A stretch of DNA of 64,000 nucleotides from CAKRPJ01 sp934376955. GTDB lineage: Bacteria; Bacillota; Clostridia; Lachnospirales; Lachnospiraceae. The stretch is taken from positions 1 through 64,000 of the forward strand of contig CAKRPJ010000005.1 in assembly GCA_934376955.1 (NCBI GenBank), written 5' to 3'. The translations under genes and the position numbers were made by a program. The notes beneath the pieces are model-generated. The model worked only from the letters and a program-made list of their open reading frames with translations. It ran no database searches and was not told the origin of the DNA. Below are positions 1 through 8,039 of this stretch, piece after piece; positions within the stretch are counted from its first letter, which is position 1, and each line of letters starts with the position of its first letter.

Positions 1-87
1 GACAGCTTGAAAAGGAAAGAAAGTCGCGCCACAGACATTTTAATGACGTTGGGTGAAAATATGGCTTCCGCCATTCGAGCTTGTTAG
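1..87 (+). CDS. C-terminal end of an unidentified protein (cut by window edge)
   Basis: An open frame enters from the left edge and runs 28 codons to a TAG at 85-87. The tail ends in ASAIRAC and is rich in small helical residues. No family can be named from this fragment. A good ribosome site for the next gene (AAGGAG at 91-96) follows 3 bases after the stop, so the two genes are probably co-transcribed. Confidence 0.45.
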   Translation, partial: DSLKRKESRATDILMTLGENMASAIRAC

Positions 88-105
88 AAAAAGGAGAATA
101 CATAT

Positions 106-522
106 ATGGAACATAAAGTAAAGGTCACAGTACTGGACAAAAAGCTTTATCCGGAATTACAGCAGGAATATTGTGCCGTTCCGGACAGCGGGAAATGCCC
201 CTGTTACTATGTGGGTGATGAGTTTATCTTTTGCAGGAATGATGAGCAGGATGATTTTTGGCATTGTGGCGAGGGAACGCTTGTGAAATCCGGCAAGCCG
301 GATGAAGGCTGTTTGCAATCAACGGGAACTGCACATTGTGGAACAAAAGGTGTTCCGTTCTGTTCTGAGGCGTGGGATGCTATTGCCCGTTATATCTATA
401 CCGGTTTGCAGGGCGGCTCGATTATGAAGGGCTGGATGAAAGAAGAAAATACAATGATTGCCTGCTGTTCCGATGGAACAAGACCGGTCATCTTCAAAAT
501 AGAAAGAATAGATTGTGAATGA
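106..522 (+). CDS. TIGR04076 family cysteine-rich protein
   Basis: A 138-residue cytoplasmic protein with no signal peptide or membrane segment. The pattern VKVTVLDKK at the N-terminus, then CPCYYVGDEFIF, a mid-protein CSEAWDAI stretch and a late MIACCSDGTRPVIFKI segment is typical of the TIGR04076 family, whose function is unknown. Eleven cysteines, several in pairs (CPC, CC), suggest metal or redox chemistry, but this is inference. The start is set by AAGGAGAA 8 bases upstream of ATG. A hairpin terminator follows at 557-614. The family is usually shorter (about 90-100 residues); the extra length lies in the middle. Confidence 0.75.
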   Translation: MEHKVKVTVLDKKLYPELQQEYCAVPDSGKCPCYYVGDEFIFCRNDEQDDFWHCGEGTLVKSGKPDEGCLQSTGTAHCGTKGVPFCSEAWDAIARYIYTGLQGGSIMKGWMKEENTMIACCSDGTRPVIFKIERIDCE

Positions 523-556
523 TGCCAATATAATTGGGGAAAATTCAATAGTCTAT

Positions 557-614
557 AAAAAGCCGCTGTTATTTTCATCTCTATGTACGATGAAAGTTAC
601 AGTGGCTTTTATAT
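557..614 (+). terminator. Rho-independent terminator after the TIGR04076 gene
   Basis: Imperfect inverted repeat: left arm 557-577 (AAAAGCC...TTTCAT) pairs with right arm 590-610 (ATGAAAG...GGCTTTT). It lies 35 bases past the stop codon. Between it and 813 I see only short hairpins (for example CTCGTG-AAG-CACGAG near 711-725) and no gene. Confidence 0.6.
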
Positions 615-812
615 TTCTTTATAGTGTAGCAATCATTATGATAACACAAAAGGCATGACATAAAGCAATCTGATGTAAAATCTATTAGAATAATTTATGC
701 AACGCCTCGTGAAGCACGAGCCAACGTATAACTGGCCGGATTTTTTTTAGCCACAAGTGTTACAAAAACGCTTGACCACAACAGTCAATGTTTTTTTGCG
801 GTGTTTATCTCA

Positions 813-838
813 GTCGAAAAGATTTCGACCTCTTTTTT
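813..838 (+). terminator. Terminator upstream of the blaI promoter
   Basis: Perfect 7-bp stem GTCGAAA (813-819) and TTTCGAC (823-829) with a 3-base loop, followed by six T at 833-838. It ends about 10 bases before the -35 box of the blaI-like gene and would insulate that promoter from upstream transcription. Confidence 0.7.
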
Positions 839-848
839 GTTAAGGCTA

Positions 849-902
849 TTGACGTTGCTTGTCTAATGCTATAGACTAAAATTAAAGTCTAACACTGTAG
901 AC
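849..902 (+). promoter_or_regulatory. blaI promoter with two BlaI-type operators
   Basis: Promoter: TTGACG at 849-854, a 17-base gap, then TAGACT at 872-877. Two inverted repeats of identical design, GTCTA-N6-TAGAC, lie at 861-876 and 887-902. The first covers the -10 box and the second lies just downstream of it, before the ribosome site. Their symmetry and placement fit autorepression by the BlaI/MecI-type protein encoded at 918; that the protein binds them is inference. Confidence 0.8.
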
Positions 903-917
903 AAGGAGATTATAAGT

Positions 918-1286
918 ATGGAAATTCCGAAGATCCATGAAAGTGAATATCGTTTTTGTTTGATCATGTGGGAGCATGAACCCGTTACCGCTGTTGAGCT
1001 TGTAAAGCTCTGTCAGGAGCAGCTGGGCTGGAAACGAACCACAACGTATACGGTTATCAAACGCCTTAGGGAACGAGGCGTGCTGATAAATGACAATGGT
1101 ACCATTACCTCTCTCATTTCTAAAAGTGAAGCGCAGGCGTGTGAAATTGACGAACTGGTTGAAAAAAAGTTTGAGGGGTCATTGCCTGCCTTTATTGCTG
1201 CTTTTACAAAGCATCAGGATATGTCAGAACATGATCTCGATGAAGTGCAGCGTATGATCGATCGAATTAGAAAAGGAGGTGCGTAA
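918..1286 (+). CDS. BlaI/MecI/CopY family winged-helix repressor
   Basis: A 122-residue DNA-binding repressor. Residues 1-75 form the winged helix: ESEYRFCLIMWEHEPVTA, then the recognition segment WKRTTTYTVIKRLRERGVL, which is the hallmark of the BlaI family. The C-terminal half (about 80-122) is the helical dimerisation part; it contains the region where such repressors are cleaved by a partner BlaR1 protease. Two GTCTA-N6-TAGAC operators sit in its promoter. The gene overlaps the following BlaR1-like gene by one base (TAATG), so they are co-translated. The partner has lost its protease core, so normal induction by cleavage is doubtful. Confidence 0.9.
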   Translation: MEIPKIHESEYRFCLIMWEHEPVTAVELVKLCQEQLGWKRTTTYTVIKRLRERGVLINDNGTITSLISKSEAQACEIDELVEKKFEGSLPAFIAAFTKHQDMSEHDLDEVQRMIDRIRKGGA

Positions 1287-2338
1287 TGAACGAACTCTTT
1301 ATGAATATTATCAATAGAAGTATATCGGCTAGCTCGCTCGTCTTGGTCGTGTTGATTATCAGGCTTGCCGCTTGCACTCTCAAGTTTGGTGAGGTGGGGG
1401 TAAAGGAACGTGTGAAATCTGTAATGAATTATAAGAAACCTGCATTGGGGGTCATTGTTCTTGCAATTATTGCCTGCGTGGTTGTTGCGGTATGCTTTCT
1501 TACAAATCCGGCGGGCACAGTGCTTACTAAATGGAAGGTTGATGAAGTTGACATGAGCTCCGTATTGAGCGATGTTCGTTCAATGACTGTCCGATATAAC
1601 AGCGATTTTGTCTCCTGCAACGAGAGTGAAAGAAACCGTTTTATCGCAACGATGGACAAGATCAGGGTGGGACGCAATTCAATCGCGCAGAGCAGAAATC
1701 AGAATCGTGATCACAGCTTTACCATTACGATAAATGATGACTTACACCTGCATTTTTCTTTTGAGTTCTCTGAAATTTGGATTGAGAATGGTGTGAAACC
1801 TTCTTTAAGCTATCCGGTCACTAATCCGGAAACCGCAAGAGAGCTAATGCTTGATTTTCGATTTACTGACAAAAGTACGGTGGAACAATGGTTTGATTAT
1901 CTCGATGATCCAGCCCAAATGCAATGGGATGGACAAATGGAAGCTGATATTCCGGAATTTCCGGATGTGACTTTCCGTTGGTATCCGGAAAAGATGGAGG
2001 CGGTGACCGAAGATGGAATCACTTCGCTATATATGGGAATGCCAATATGGAACACATATTTCTGTGATCTGACCGGTGATGGTTTACCCGAATTGTGTTC
2101 TACAATCAGCTTTGGTTCAGGAATAATTGATAATCGCATCATTATCTATGATTATGCAAATGGCACAAGCTATGGGCTGTCAGACAGGGGATTTTTTGAC
2201 TTTGTCCTCAGATATAATGAAGCTGATGGATACCTCTATGTAGACAAAACAAAATACGATACGGATGAACTTATTGAATCCGGCCGCTTGGTATTCCAAA
2301 ATGGTTATCTTCAAATTAAAATCAAAGACAGCCCTTAA
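1286..2338 (+). CDS. BlaR1/M56-like sensor protein lacking the metalloprotease core
   Basis: A 350-residue membrane protein. Residues 1-29 (MNELFMNIINRSISASSLVL...) match the first membrane helix of clostridial BlaR1/M56 proteins. The sequence then jumps directly to FGEVGVKERVKSVMNYKKPA and the last helix (about 50-72, ending VCFLTNP), which in intact homologues lie after the protease domain. No HExxH zinc motif is present, and roughly 200-plus residues of the usual core are absent, with the join near nt 1370. The C-terminal extracytoplasmic part (about 80-350) is kept, including CDLTGDGLPELCSTISFG, common in clostridial BlaR1-type sensors. It is most simply an in-frame deletion derivative that could still sense but not cleave the repressor. 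Confidence 0.75.
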   Translation: MNELFMNIINRSISASSLVLVVLIIRLAACTLKFGEVGVKERVKSVMNYKKPALGVIVLAIIACVVVAVCFLTNPAGTVLTKWKVDEVDMSSVLSDVRSMTVRYNSDFVSCNESERNRFIATMDKIRVGRNSIAQSRNQNRDHSFTITINDDLHLHFSFEFSEIWIENGVKPSLSYPVTNPETARELMLDFRFTDKSTVEQWFDYLDDPAQMQWDGQMEADIPEFPDVTFRWYPEKMEAVTEDGITSLYMGMPIWNTYFCDLTGDGLPELCSTISFGSGIIDNRIIIYDYANGTSYGLSDRGFFDFVLRYNEADGYLYVDKTKYDTDELIESGRLVFQNGYLQIKIKDSP

Positions 2339-2407
2339 AATCTGTAAGGTAGGCAAAAAGTCCTGTTTGTGTTATACTTGCATTATGAAAACATGGTTTC
2401 GGGGTGA

Positions 2408-3811
2408 ATGATGAAAGCGATATCCATTTATGCATTGACCAGAAAACAGAATATAAGCCGTCTCTCGAAGCTGGAGCGTCAGTTGTCCGGCAGAGAAAGG
2501 CCATTAAATATACGGGCATGGGAATGGGGCAGCATGAAGGCACTGATGGATCAGCTGGAAAAAAATATGCCGGAGGTGTATCGGCTGCGCCTGTTCTATT
2601 CGTTTCAGATTCCCCGCCTCGGGAAAGAATTTGACCTCCTAGAGGTAAAGGAAAAACAGATCATCAATATCGAGCTGAAAAGCGGTGTTGTTTCTGAGGA
2701 GGCGATCCGCAGGCAGCTGATCCAGAATCGCAGTTATCTGTCCGTGCTCGGAAGGACGATTCGTTCCTATACCTACATAAGCAGCCAGAATCGTCTGGTA
2801 CGTCTGACAAAGCATGATAATATCGTAGAAGCAGACTGGAAACAGCTGTGTGAGGAGCTTAGGGAGGAGAGTACGGATTATACGGGAGATCTCGAGGAGC
2901 TTTTCCGGACAGAATTATATCTGATCTCACCCCTTACCCAGCCGGATCGCTTTCTGAAGAAAGAGTATTTTCTGACTGCACAGCAGAATGATGTCAAGAG
3001 GCAGATATTAAAGAAGATCCGCCTGCAGCGAAGCGGCTACTATTGGTTTACCGGCCTTCCGGGAACCGGAAAGACGTTGCTTCTCTATGATATCGCCATG
3101 AGGCTTTCCGGGCGGCACAAGGTCTGTATGATCCACTGCGGTGATATGGGACAGGAATGGAAAAAGCTCCATGAACGCCTTTTGCGTATTGTCTGGATGC
3201 CGGATTCGCAGATCACAGAAGATACGGACATGGGAGAATTTGCAGCGGTATTGGTCGATGAGGCCCATTTGTTAAATAAAGAAACCCTGCAAAGGATCGT
3301 AAGGCTGTCCGAAGACCGACCGATTATTTTCTCCGGGGATTGCGAGGAGCAGATATCTCCCGAGGAAGCCGGGGAAAGCATAAAACGGGAAATGGAGAAG
3401 CTTCCGAAGCTTCAGGTGTTCCGTCTGACCAATCGGATCCGGACAAATGCAGAGATATCTTCATTTATCCAGAACATGATGCGTCTTCCGGACAGAAAAT
3501 GTTCAAGACGTTTCCCGCACGTTACAATAGTATATGCAAACGATGACCGGGAAGCGGAAAATCTGCTCCGGGATGCAAAGGAGCAGGGATATCAGGTGTC
3601 TGGGGAAAATGAGATCGCGGAGAGGACGCCGGATTATCTGGCAGTTTTGTTAGATGAGAGCTATTATTATGATGAATACAGATATCTGCGCTCGAAAGAC
3701 CACAGAGTCCGCAGTTTGTTTCATCAGCTGAACCGTGCAAAAGAAAAGCTGATGCTTGTGGTTAAAAACAATGAGCAGCTCTATGGGATGCTTTTAAATT
3801 TGCAGATGTGA
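2408..3811 (+). CDS. Nuclease-like domain fused to a DUF2075-type P-loop helicase/ATPase
   Basis: A 467-residue cytoplasmic protein. Residues about 60-130 carry a PD-(D/E)XK-like pattern: EFDLLEV with Asp76, then INIELKSG with Glu89 and Lys91. Residues 216-223 are Walker A (GLPGTGKT), 283-287 Walker B (VDEAH), followed by a FSGD motif near 308-311, an NRIR segment and a C-terminal HQLNRAKEKLMLVV typical of superfamily 1 helicases. The layout suggests a DNA- or RNA-acting enzyme, possibly defence or repair; substrate unknown. Two start codons (ATGATG) follow a weak GGGG ribosome site. The endonuclease III gene follows 36 bases downstream, perhaps in one operon. Confidence 0.65.
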   Translation: MMKAISIYALTRKQNISRLSKLERQLSGRERPLNIRAWEWGSMKALMDQLEKNMPEVYRLRLFYSFQIPRLGKEFDLLEVKEKQIINIELKSGVVSEEAIRRQLIQNRSYLSVLGRTIRSYTYISSQNRLVRLTKHDNIVEADWKQLCEELREESTDYTGDLEELFRTELYLISPLTQPDRFLKKEYFLTAQQNDVKRQILKKIRLQRSGYYWFTGLPGTGKTLLLYDIAMRLSGRHKVCMIHCGDMGQEWKKLHERLLRIVWMPDSQITEDTDMGEFAAVLVDEAHLLNKETLQRIVRLSEDRPIIFSGDCEEQISPEEAGESIKREMEKLPKLQVFRLTNRIRTNAEISSFIQNMMRLPDRKCSRRFPHVTIVYANDDREAENLLRDAKEQGYQVSGENEIAERTPDYLAVLLDESYYYDEYRYLRSKDHRVRSLFHQLNRAKEKLMLVVKNNEQLYGMLLNLQM

Positions 3812-3847
3812 AAATGAGTGATAATTGACGAAAAGAGGAAGAAAAGT

Positions 3848-4492
3848 ATGGAGGATCCAAGAAAGAAGCTGGCACTTCAGGTTATTGAACGTTTAAAAAA
3901 GGAATATCCGGATGCGGCCTGTACGTTGGACTATAATGAGGCGTGGAAGCTTCTCGTGAGTGTTAGACTGGCAGCTCAATGTACGGATGCCCGCGTAAAT
4001 GTGGTCGTTCAGGAGTTATATAAAAAATTTCCGGATGTGAGATCATTGGCAGAAGCGGATGTCAATGAGATCGAAGAAATCGTTCGTCCCTGTGGCCTCG
4101 GAAAGAGCAAGGCGAGAGACATCAGTGCCTGTATGAAGATATTATGGGAAAAGTACGGAGGAAATGTTCCGGATGATTTCAATGCACTTTTAGCGCTCCC
4201 GGGTGTAGGAAGAAAGAGCGCCAATCTGATCATGGGAGATGTATTCGGAAAGCCTGCGATCGTGACAGATACGCATTGTATTCGTCTGACGAACCGAATC
4301 GGTCTGGTGAATGGAATACGGGAACCGAAAAAGGTGGAGATGGAGCTGTGGAAGATCATCCCGCCGGAGGAGGGAAGTGATCTCTGCCATCGGTTTGTAG
4401 AGCATGGACGTGAAGTCTGTACCGCACGCACGAAGCCGCATTGTGACAGATGCTGTCTGGAGGACATCTGTGAAAAAAACGGAGTGGATTAA
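3848..4492 (+). CDS. nth: Endonuclease III (DNA glycosylase/AP lyase)
   Basis: Removes oxidised pyrimidines from DNA and cleaves the abasic site (base excision repair). 214 residues, usual length. The helix-hairpin-helix GPD segment LPGVGRKSANLIMG contains the catalytic Lys; the catalytic Asp is in IVTDTH. A C-terminal iron-sulphur loop follows, C-x7-C-x2-C-x5-C (VCTARTKPHCDRCCLEDIC), one residue longer in the first gap than the E. coli loop. I chose the ATG at 3848 because AGAGGAAG lies just upstream and the family begins near here; a GTG ten codons earlier (3818) is less likely. Confidence 0.95.
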   Translation: MEDPRKKLALQVIERLKKEYPDAACTLDYNEAWKLLVSVRLAAQCTDARVNVVVQELYKKFPDVRSLAEADVNEIEEIVRPCGLGKSKARDISACMKILWEKYGGNVPDDFNALLALPGVGRKSANLIMGDVFGKPAIVTDTHCIRLTNRIGLVNGIREPKKVEMELWKIIPPEEGSDLCHRFVEHGREVCTARTKPHCDRCCLEDICEKNGVD

Positions 4493-4496
4493 GTCA

Positions 4497-4531
4497 AAAA
4501 ACGCAGGAGGGTCAATTCAGATCCTCCTGCG
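4497..4531 (-). terminator. Terminator of the aminotransferase gene
   Basis: Nine-base-pair stem CGCAGGAGG (4502-4510) with CCTCCTGCG (4523-4531). Read on the minus strand it is followed by a run of six T, so it mainly ends the minus-strand gene at 4565; it may also slow plus-strand readthrough from nth. Confidence 0.75.
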
Positions 4532-4564
4532 ATCGTTTGTCCATGATTATTATGTCTAAGACGA

Positions 4565-5407
4565 TTATGCTGTCTCGTTTTCGAACTTCTTCAGGTATTC
4601 TCTCTGAAGGATCTCAATTAACTCCGGAGCTTTTCCGCCGATCGGAGTGCCGTTCATTTCACATGCAGGTGCACAGAACTTAGTAGAGCTGGAAACGATG
4701 ACTTCATCGGCATCCATAAGCTCCTGCATGGTAAACGGTGTTTCATCTACCGGAATTTCGTTGTCCTTACAGATCTGAACAAGATGCATTCTTGTAATAC
4801 CCGGAAGGATATAGTGGTCAGTCGGATGTGTCTTGAAGATACCATCCTTAATAATGGAAATGTTGCTATGAGCACACTCGGTAACGATATCGCCACGATG
4901 GAATACGCACTCTCCGCAGCCCAGCTCCTCAGCTTTTTCAGCTGCCATAACGTTAGGAAGAAGGTTCAGCGTTTTGATATTGCAGTGGAGGAAACGGGTA
5001 TCTTCCATATCAGTCAGTTTCAGACGCTTTGAAGAATCACCGTGTTTACCTGGCTTCATAAAGATCCAGAGGTTTGGCTTTACATCTGATGACGGGAACT
5101 GGTGCTGACGGATCGCAGTACCGCGAGTGATCTGCCAGTAGATAAAGATCTCGGAATCATCCATTTTTGCAAGCATATCATAAAGGATAGCGGAGAGCTC
5201 CTCTTTTGTATACGGAATTTTGATGTTTAAAAGTCCGGCACTGTTGAAGAAACGGTTTAAATGGTCTTTAAGAGCGAAAATCTTTCCGTTTCTTGCAAGT
5301 GTTGCTTCATAGACACCATCGCCAAAGTAGCAGGCACGGTCATTCATTGGAACCGTCATTTCATCCAGAGGGCCAAATTTTCCATTGTAATAACCTAAAG
5401 TCTTCAT
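4565..5407 (-). CDS. Class IV aminotransferase, D-amino-acid transaminase type
   Basis: A pyridoxal-phosphate enzyme of fold type IV, 280 residues, the normal length for D-alanine transaminases and branched-chain aminotransferases. The catalytic Lys is in CNIKTLNLLPNV; the phosphate-binding ECAHSNISII and the VSSSTKFCAP segment near the C-terminus are present, as is the N-terminal DRACYFGDGVYE. The short length, the DRACYFGDGVYE form and RGTAIRQHQFP favour a D-amino-acid transaminase, which makes D-Ala or D-Glu for the wall, but a 4-amino-4-deoxychorismate lyase or BCAT role cannot be excluded. Own promoter (5500-5528) and terminator; AGGATAATTAA precedes ATG. Confidence 0.8.
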   Translation of the reverse strand: MKTLGYYNGKFGPLDEMTVPMNDRACYFGDGVYEATLARNGKIFALKDHLNRFFNSAGLLNIKIPYTKEELSAILYDMLAKMDDSEIFIYWQITRGTAIRQHQFPSSDVKPNLWIFMKPGKHGDSSKRLKLTDMEDTRFLHCNIKTLNLLPNVMAAEKAEELGCGECVFHRGDIVTECAHSNISIIKDGIFKTHPTDHYILPGITRMHLVQICKDNEIPVDETPFTMQELMDADEVIVSSSTKFCAPACEMNGTPIGGKAPELIEILQREYLKKFENETA

Positions 5408-5499
5408 TTAATTATCCTCCCCAATAAAAACTAACAGCATAATTTTATCAAGTTATTTGAGATTATCTGAGAAAGCTTTCCCACGCATTTCTCATCCCT

Positions 5500-5528
5500 A
5501 TCATATCATGGTTTGTTTTCCTTGTAAA
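5500..5528 (-). promoter_or_regulatory. Promoter of the class IV aminotransferase gene
   Basis: On the minus strand TTTACA (5528-5523), a 17-base gap and TATGAT (5505-5500). It leaves a leader of about 90 bases before the start codon. Confidence 0.6.
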
Positions 5529-5598
5529 GTGTTTCAAGGCTCAAGAACAGCCCGGAAAAAGAAATATTTGGGTTTATAGAAAATTAACTAAACTTACA

Positions 5599-5627
5599 TT
5601 GTTAAAAGGGATTGTTTCCTGTATAAT
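5599..5627 (+). promoter_or_regulatory. Promoter of the alarmone synthetase gene
   Basis: TTGTTA (5599-5604), exact 17-base gap, consensus TATAAT (5622-5627). The leader to the ATG at 5763 is about 130 bases and contains the tandem repeat at 5713-5748. Confidence 0.75.
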
Positions 5628-5712
5628 AAAAGCAGTGGGAACGATAACCAAAAGCAGCAGAAGCTGTAACAGAATAATAATATCGAAAACCAGTTAAATA
5701 ACAATAACCGGC

Positions 5713-5748
5713 AATATACCGAAAACCGGAAATATACCGAAAACCAGA
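5713..5748 (+). repeat. Two tandem 18-base units in the alarmone synthetase leader
   Basis: Unit AATATACCGAAAACCGGA at 5713-5730 is repeated at 5731-5748 with the last bases changed to CAGA. A related ATAACCGGC and CGAAAACCAG lie just upstream. The second unit runs into the ribosome site AGAGAGGAA. Role unknown. Confidence 0.7.
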
Positions 5749-5762
5749 GAGGAATATGACGA

Positions 5763-6488
5763 ATGAATATTAGTATGAACCCGAACGGCGGTCTTGTCCA
5801 ATCCGCAGTCAATGCGCCCGGTATCATCGAAATCCCGGACAATTTTCTGGATGAAGCCCTTCAGTTCAGAGAGCTTATGATGATGTACTCCTGCGCGATC
5901 CGAGAAGTAAAAACGAAGCTTGAGGTATTAAATGATGACCTTGCCATCAGAAATCAGAGAAACCCGATCCAGATGATCAAATCGAGAGTTAAAAAGCCGA
6001 CAAGCATTCTCGAAAAGCTCAAAAGACGCGGATATCCCATAACAGTGCAGTCTGTATTTGAGAACCTGTACGATGTGGCCGGAATCCGTGTGATCTGTTC
6101 TTTTATCGATGATATTTATCTGGTGGCAGAAATGCTGGCTCGTCAGGATGATGTGAAGGTGCTCATCGTAAAGGACTATATCCGCTGTCCGAAGGTCAAT
6201 GGCTATCGCAGCTATCACATGATCATCGAGATTCCGGTGTTTTTCTCGGACAGAAAAAAAAATATGCGTGTTGAGGTTCAGATCCGAACGATCGCAATGG
6301 ATTTCTGGGCCAGTCTGGATCATCAGATGAAATATAAAAAGGATCTGGACGAGTCCGAGGAGATCAGTGAGCAGCTTCGGGAGTGCGCGGAGGTCATTGC
6401 CCAGACAGATGAGAAGATGCAGCTGATCCGCCGCAAGATCGAGGAACGGGAGAAGACCCCGTCCCCCTATTGCTTTGATAAAGACTAA
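5763..6488 (+). CDS. Small alarmone synthetase (RelA/SpoT domain, RelQ/YjbM type)
   Basis: Transfers pyrophosphate from ATP to GDP or GTP to make (p)ppGpp-type alarmones. 241 residues, only the synthetase domain; no HD hydrolase, TGS or ACT domain. Diagnostic segments: SRVKKPTSILEKLKRRG (about 73-90), VAGIRVICSFIDDIY with the catalytic Asp region, NGYRSYHMI, and VEVQIRTIAMDFWASLDHQMKYKK. The acidic, helical C-terminus (about 205-235) is the oligomerisation tail of the family. Monocistronic, with its own consensus promoter. The ATG at 5763 follows AGAGAGGAATATGACGA; the ribosome site is close to consensus. Confidence 0.92.
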   Translation: MNISMNPNGGLVQSAVNAPGIIEIPDNFLDEALQFRELMMMYSCAIREVKTKLEVLNDDLAIRNQRNPIQMIKSRVKKPTSILEKLKRRGYPITVQSVFENLYDVAGIRVICSFIDDIYLVAEMLARQDDVKVLIVKDYIRCPKVNGYRSYHMIIEIPVFFSDRKKNMRVEVQIRTIAMDFWASLDHQMKYKKDLDESEEISEQLRECAEVIAQTDEKMQLIRRKIEEREKTPSPYCFDKD

Positions 6489-6565
6489 CAAAAAAAGACT
6501 CAGACAGATCGATGCATGCAGAACGGCACAGACAGGCCAAATACATACAGATCGATGCACATAGA

Positions 6566-7309
6566 TCAATACAGATAGCAGGACAGGGTTTCGCTGATAC
6601 GGAAGCCTGTCTTTTTATAAAGAGCCACCGCCGCCGTGTTTTCGGAGGATACCTGCAGTGTTACCGGCAAAGCCTCTCTTTTGCAAAGATCGTCAAGGGT
6701 AAAGGCTAAGAGGGCGGTGCCGAAGCCCTTTTTCCGTTCTCCTTCTGTAACTTCAAACCCATACAGATAATATGAAGAAGGATAAACTGAGATCGAAAGG
6801 GATGCTTTCGGGGAAGAATAAATAAGAGTTAAAACTCCGTCGATCGTGGTTTCTGTTACGCTTACCGGCAAAGTGGCGGCGGCAGGTGCACCCTGAAAGG
6901 ATTCTGCACGGGAATCAAGCGGAAGCATCATCATATATTCATCGTTAAGGTGTTCGGCCTCAAGGGCATGAAGCACTTTGAGCGTATCGCTGCTTTTGTT
7001 ATCCGTATAAAAGAGCAATTCCGATTCCTCCGGAAGAAGGGAAAGGGCTTTATCGAGGATCCCGGAAAAAAGCTGCCTGCGGCGATATGCAGGAGCGGTG
7101 AAGGCAGAGCATTCATAAAGGTCTTCATCCTGAATGAGAAAGGCAGCGGCTGACAGGAGCTCCTCATTTTCAAAGCAGAGGATATAGAGCATGGCATCCT
7201 CAAAGGGAAATGAGAGGGTGAGACCTTCGGCTTCCCGGCAAAGCTCGACAAGAGCCTGAAGCTTGCTTTTTGTATCGTCATCCAGAGTGGTGAGAGCTTG
7301 GATCATCAT
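6566..7309 (-). CDS. Tandem GNAT-type acetyltransferase
   Basis: A 247-residue protein with two GNAT-like halves. The C-terminal half (about 160-247) has the acetyl-CoA loop EVTEGERKKGFGTALL and the closing ENTAAVALYKKTGFR, both classical. The N-terminal half (about 40-110) keeps a weaker version (FTAPAYRRRQLFSGIL) and is probably a degenerate structural domain. The acetyl acceptor is unknown. AAGGAG lies 8 bases before ATG. The 160-bp palindromic repeat (7328-7487) starts 18 bases upstream of the start codon, so the promoter must lie within or beyond that repeat. Confidence 0.8.
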   Translation of the reverse strand: MMIQALTTLDDDTKSKLQALVELCREAEGLTLSFPFEDAMLYILCFENEELLSAAAFLIQDEDLYECSAFTAPAYRRRQLFSGILDKALSLLPEESELLFYTDNKSSDTLKVLHALEAEHLNDEYMMMLPLDSRAESFQGAPAAATLPVSVTETTIDGVLTLIYSSPKASLSISVYPSSYYLYGFEVTEGERKKGFGTALLAFTLDDLCKREALPVTLQVSSENTAAVALYKKTGFRISETLSCYLY

Positions 7310-7327
7310 AAACAGGACTCCTTGTTA

Positions 7328-7487
7328 AGCGGATATTCGCAATCCGCTTCGCTACGCGGCTCTACACCGAATAACTGCTCCGCAGTTTATCAGAAGGAGC
7401 TTGCACTCCTCCTGATACAAGCAAGTCCCCACCCACTGCTTATTGCTTTTCGCAATTGAAGCAGGGGACTTACTTGATTCGGTTAAA
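7328..7487. repeat. 160-bp palindromic dispersed repeat, copy A
   Basis: Nearly identical to 24865-25024 and, inverted, to 41476-41636; a shortened copy lies at 48221-48267. It is a chain of hairpins: GCGGAT...ATCCGC, AACTGC-TCC-GCAGTT, ATCAGAAGGAG...CTCCTCCTGAT, and AAGTCCCC...GGGGACTT enclosing ATTGC...GCAAT. No open frame is conserved. It fills most of the gap between the acetyltransferase and lrgA; the remainder (7488-7679) shows nothing beyond a possible TATGAT -10 near 7523. Confidence 0.9.
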
Positions 7488-7679
7488 CAAAATGGAATGC
7501 ATTAAGTATAGTACAGAAAATGGTATGATTTCAATCTGATTTTTGTATCTTTTTCTCTATTGCCGCAGCTGGCAGACAGTGCTACAATATCTTTCGTCAT
7601 CCTCCGAAAATTTGCAGCGGCAGGCTTCATAAACGTCAGACCGGATTTTCGCAGGATCGTTTAACGGGAGGAAAAAGGA

Positions 7680-8039
7680 ATGAAACATTTAAAAGGAATT
7701 GCCATTATATTTGGTATAACCATGCTGGGAGAGATTCTCAATGAGAAGATCCCGGTTCCGGTACCGGCAGGAGTGTACGGTCTGTTTATTCTTCTGGGAC
7801 TTTTATGCTGTGGCTTAGTGAAGCTTTCGGATGTGCTGACGACGGGAAACCTGCTTTTGGATCTTATGCCCTTAATGTTCATACCTGCGGCAGTGGGGCT
7901 TATGGAGCAGTTTGAGATGCTTCGTGAGATACTGGTTCCGCTTGTGCTCATCACGGTGATCTCTACCTTTATCGTAATGACCATAACGGGAAAGACCGCA
8001 GAATTAGTTCTGGGACGCCGGAAAAAGGAGGGACAGTAG
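7680..8039 (+). CDS. lrgA: LrgA/CidA family holin-like membrane protein
   Basis: A 119-residue protein with four predicted membrane helices. The N-terminal IPVPVPAGVYGLFILLGLL and the central LLDLMPLMFIPAAVGLMEQ are LrgA/CidA signatures. The family forms holin-like pores and is linked to murein hydrolase control and to pyruvate uptake in some Firmicutes. The gene ends exactly where lrgB begins (stop TAG 8037-8039, ATG 8040), so the pair is translationally coupled. GGGAGGAAAAAGGA precedes the ATG. Confidence 0.9.
   Translation: MKHLKGIAIIFGITMLGEILNEKIPVPVPAGVYGLFILLGLLCCGLVKLSDVLTTGNLLLDLMPLMFIPAAVGLMEQFEMLREILVPLVLITVISTFIVMTITGKTAELVLGRRKKEGQ

Noticed and set aside
5928..6569. Minus-strand open frame of 213 codons opposite the alarmone synthetase
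   Set aside because: The plus-strand gene has all family motifs; the minus frame has none.
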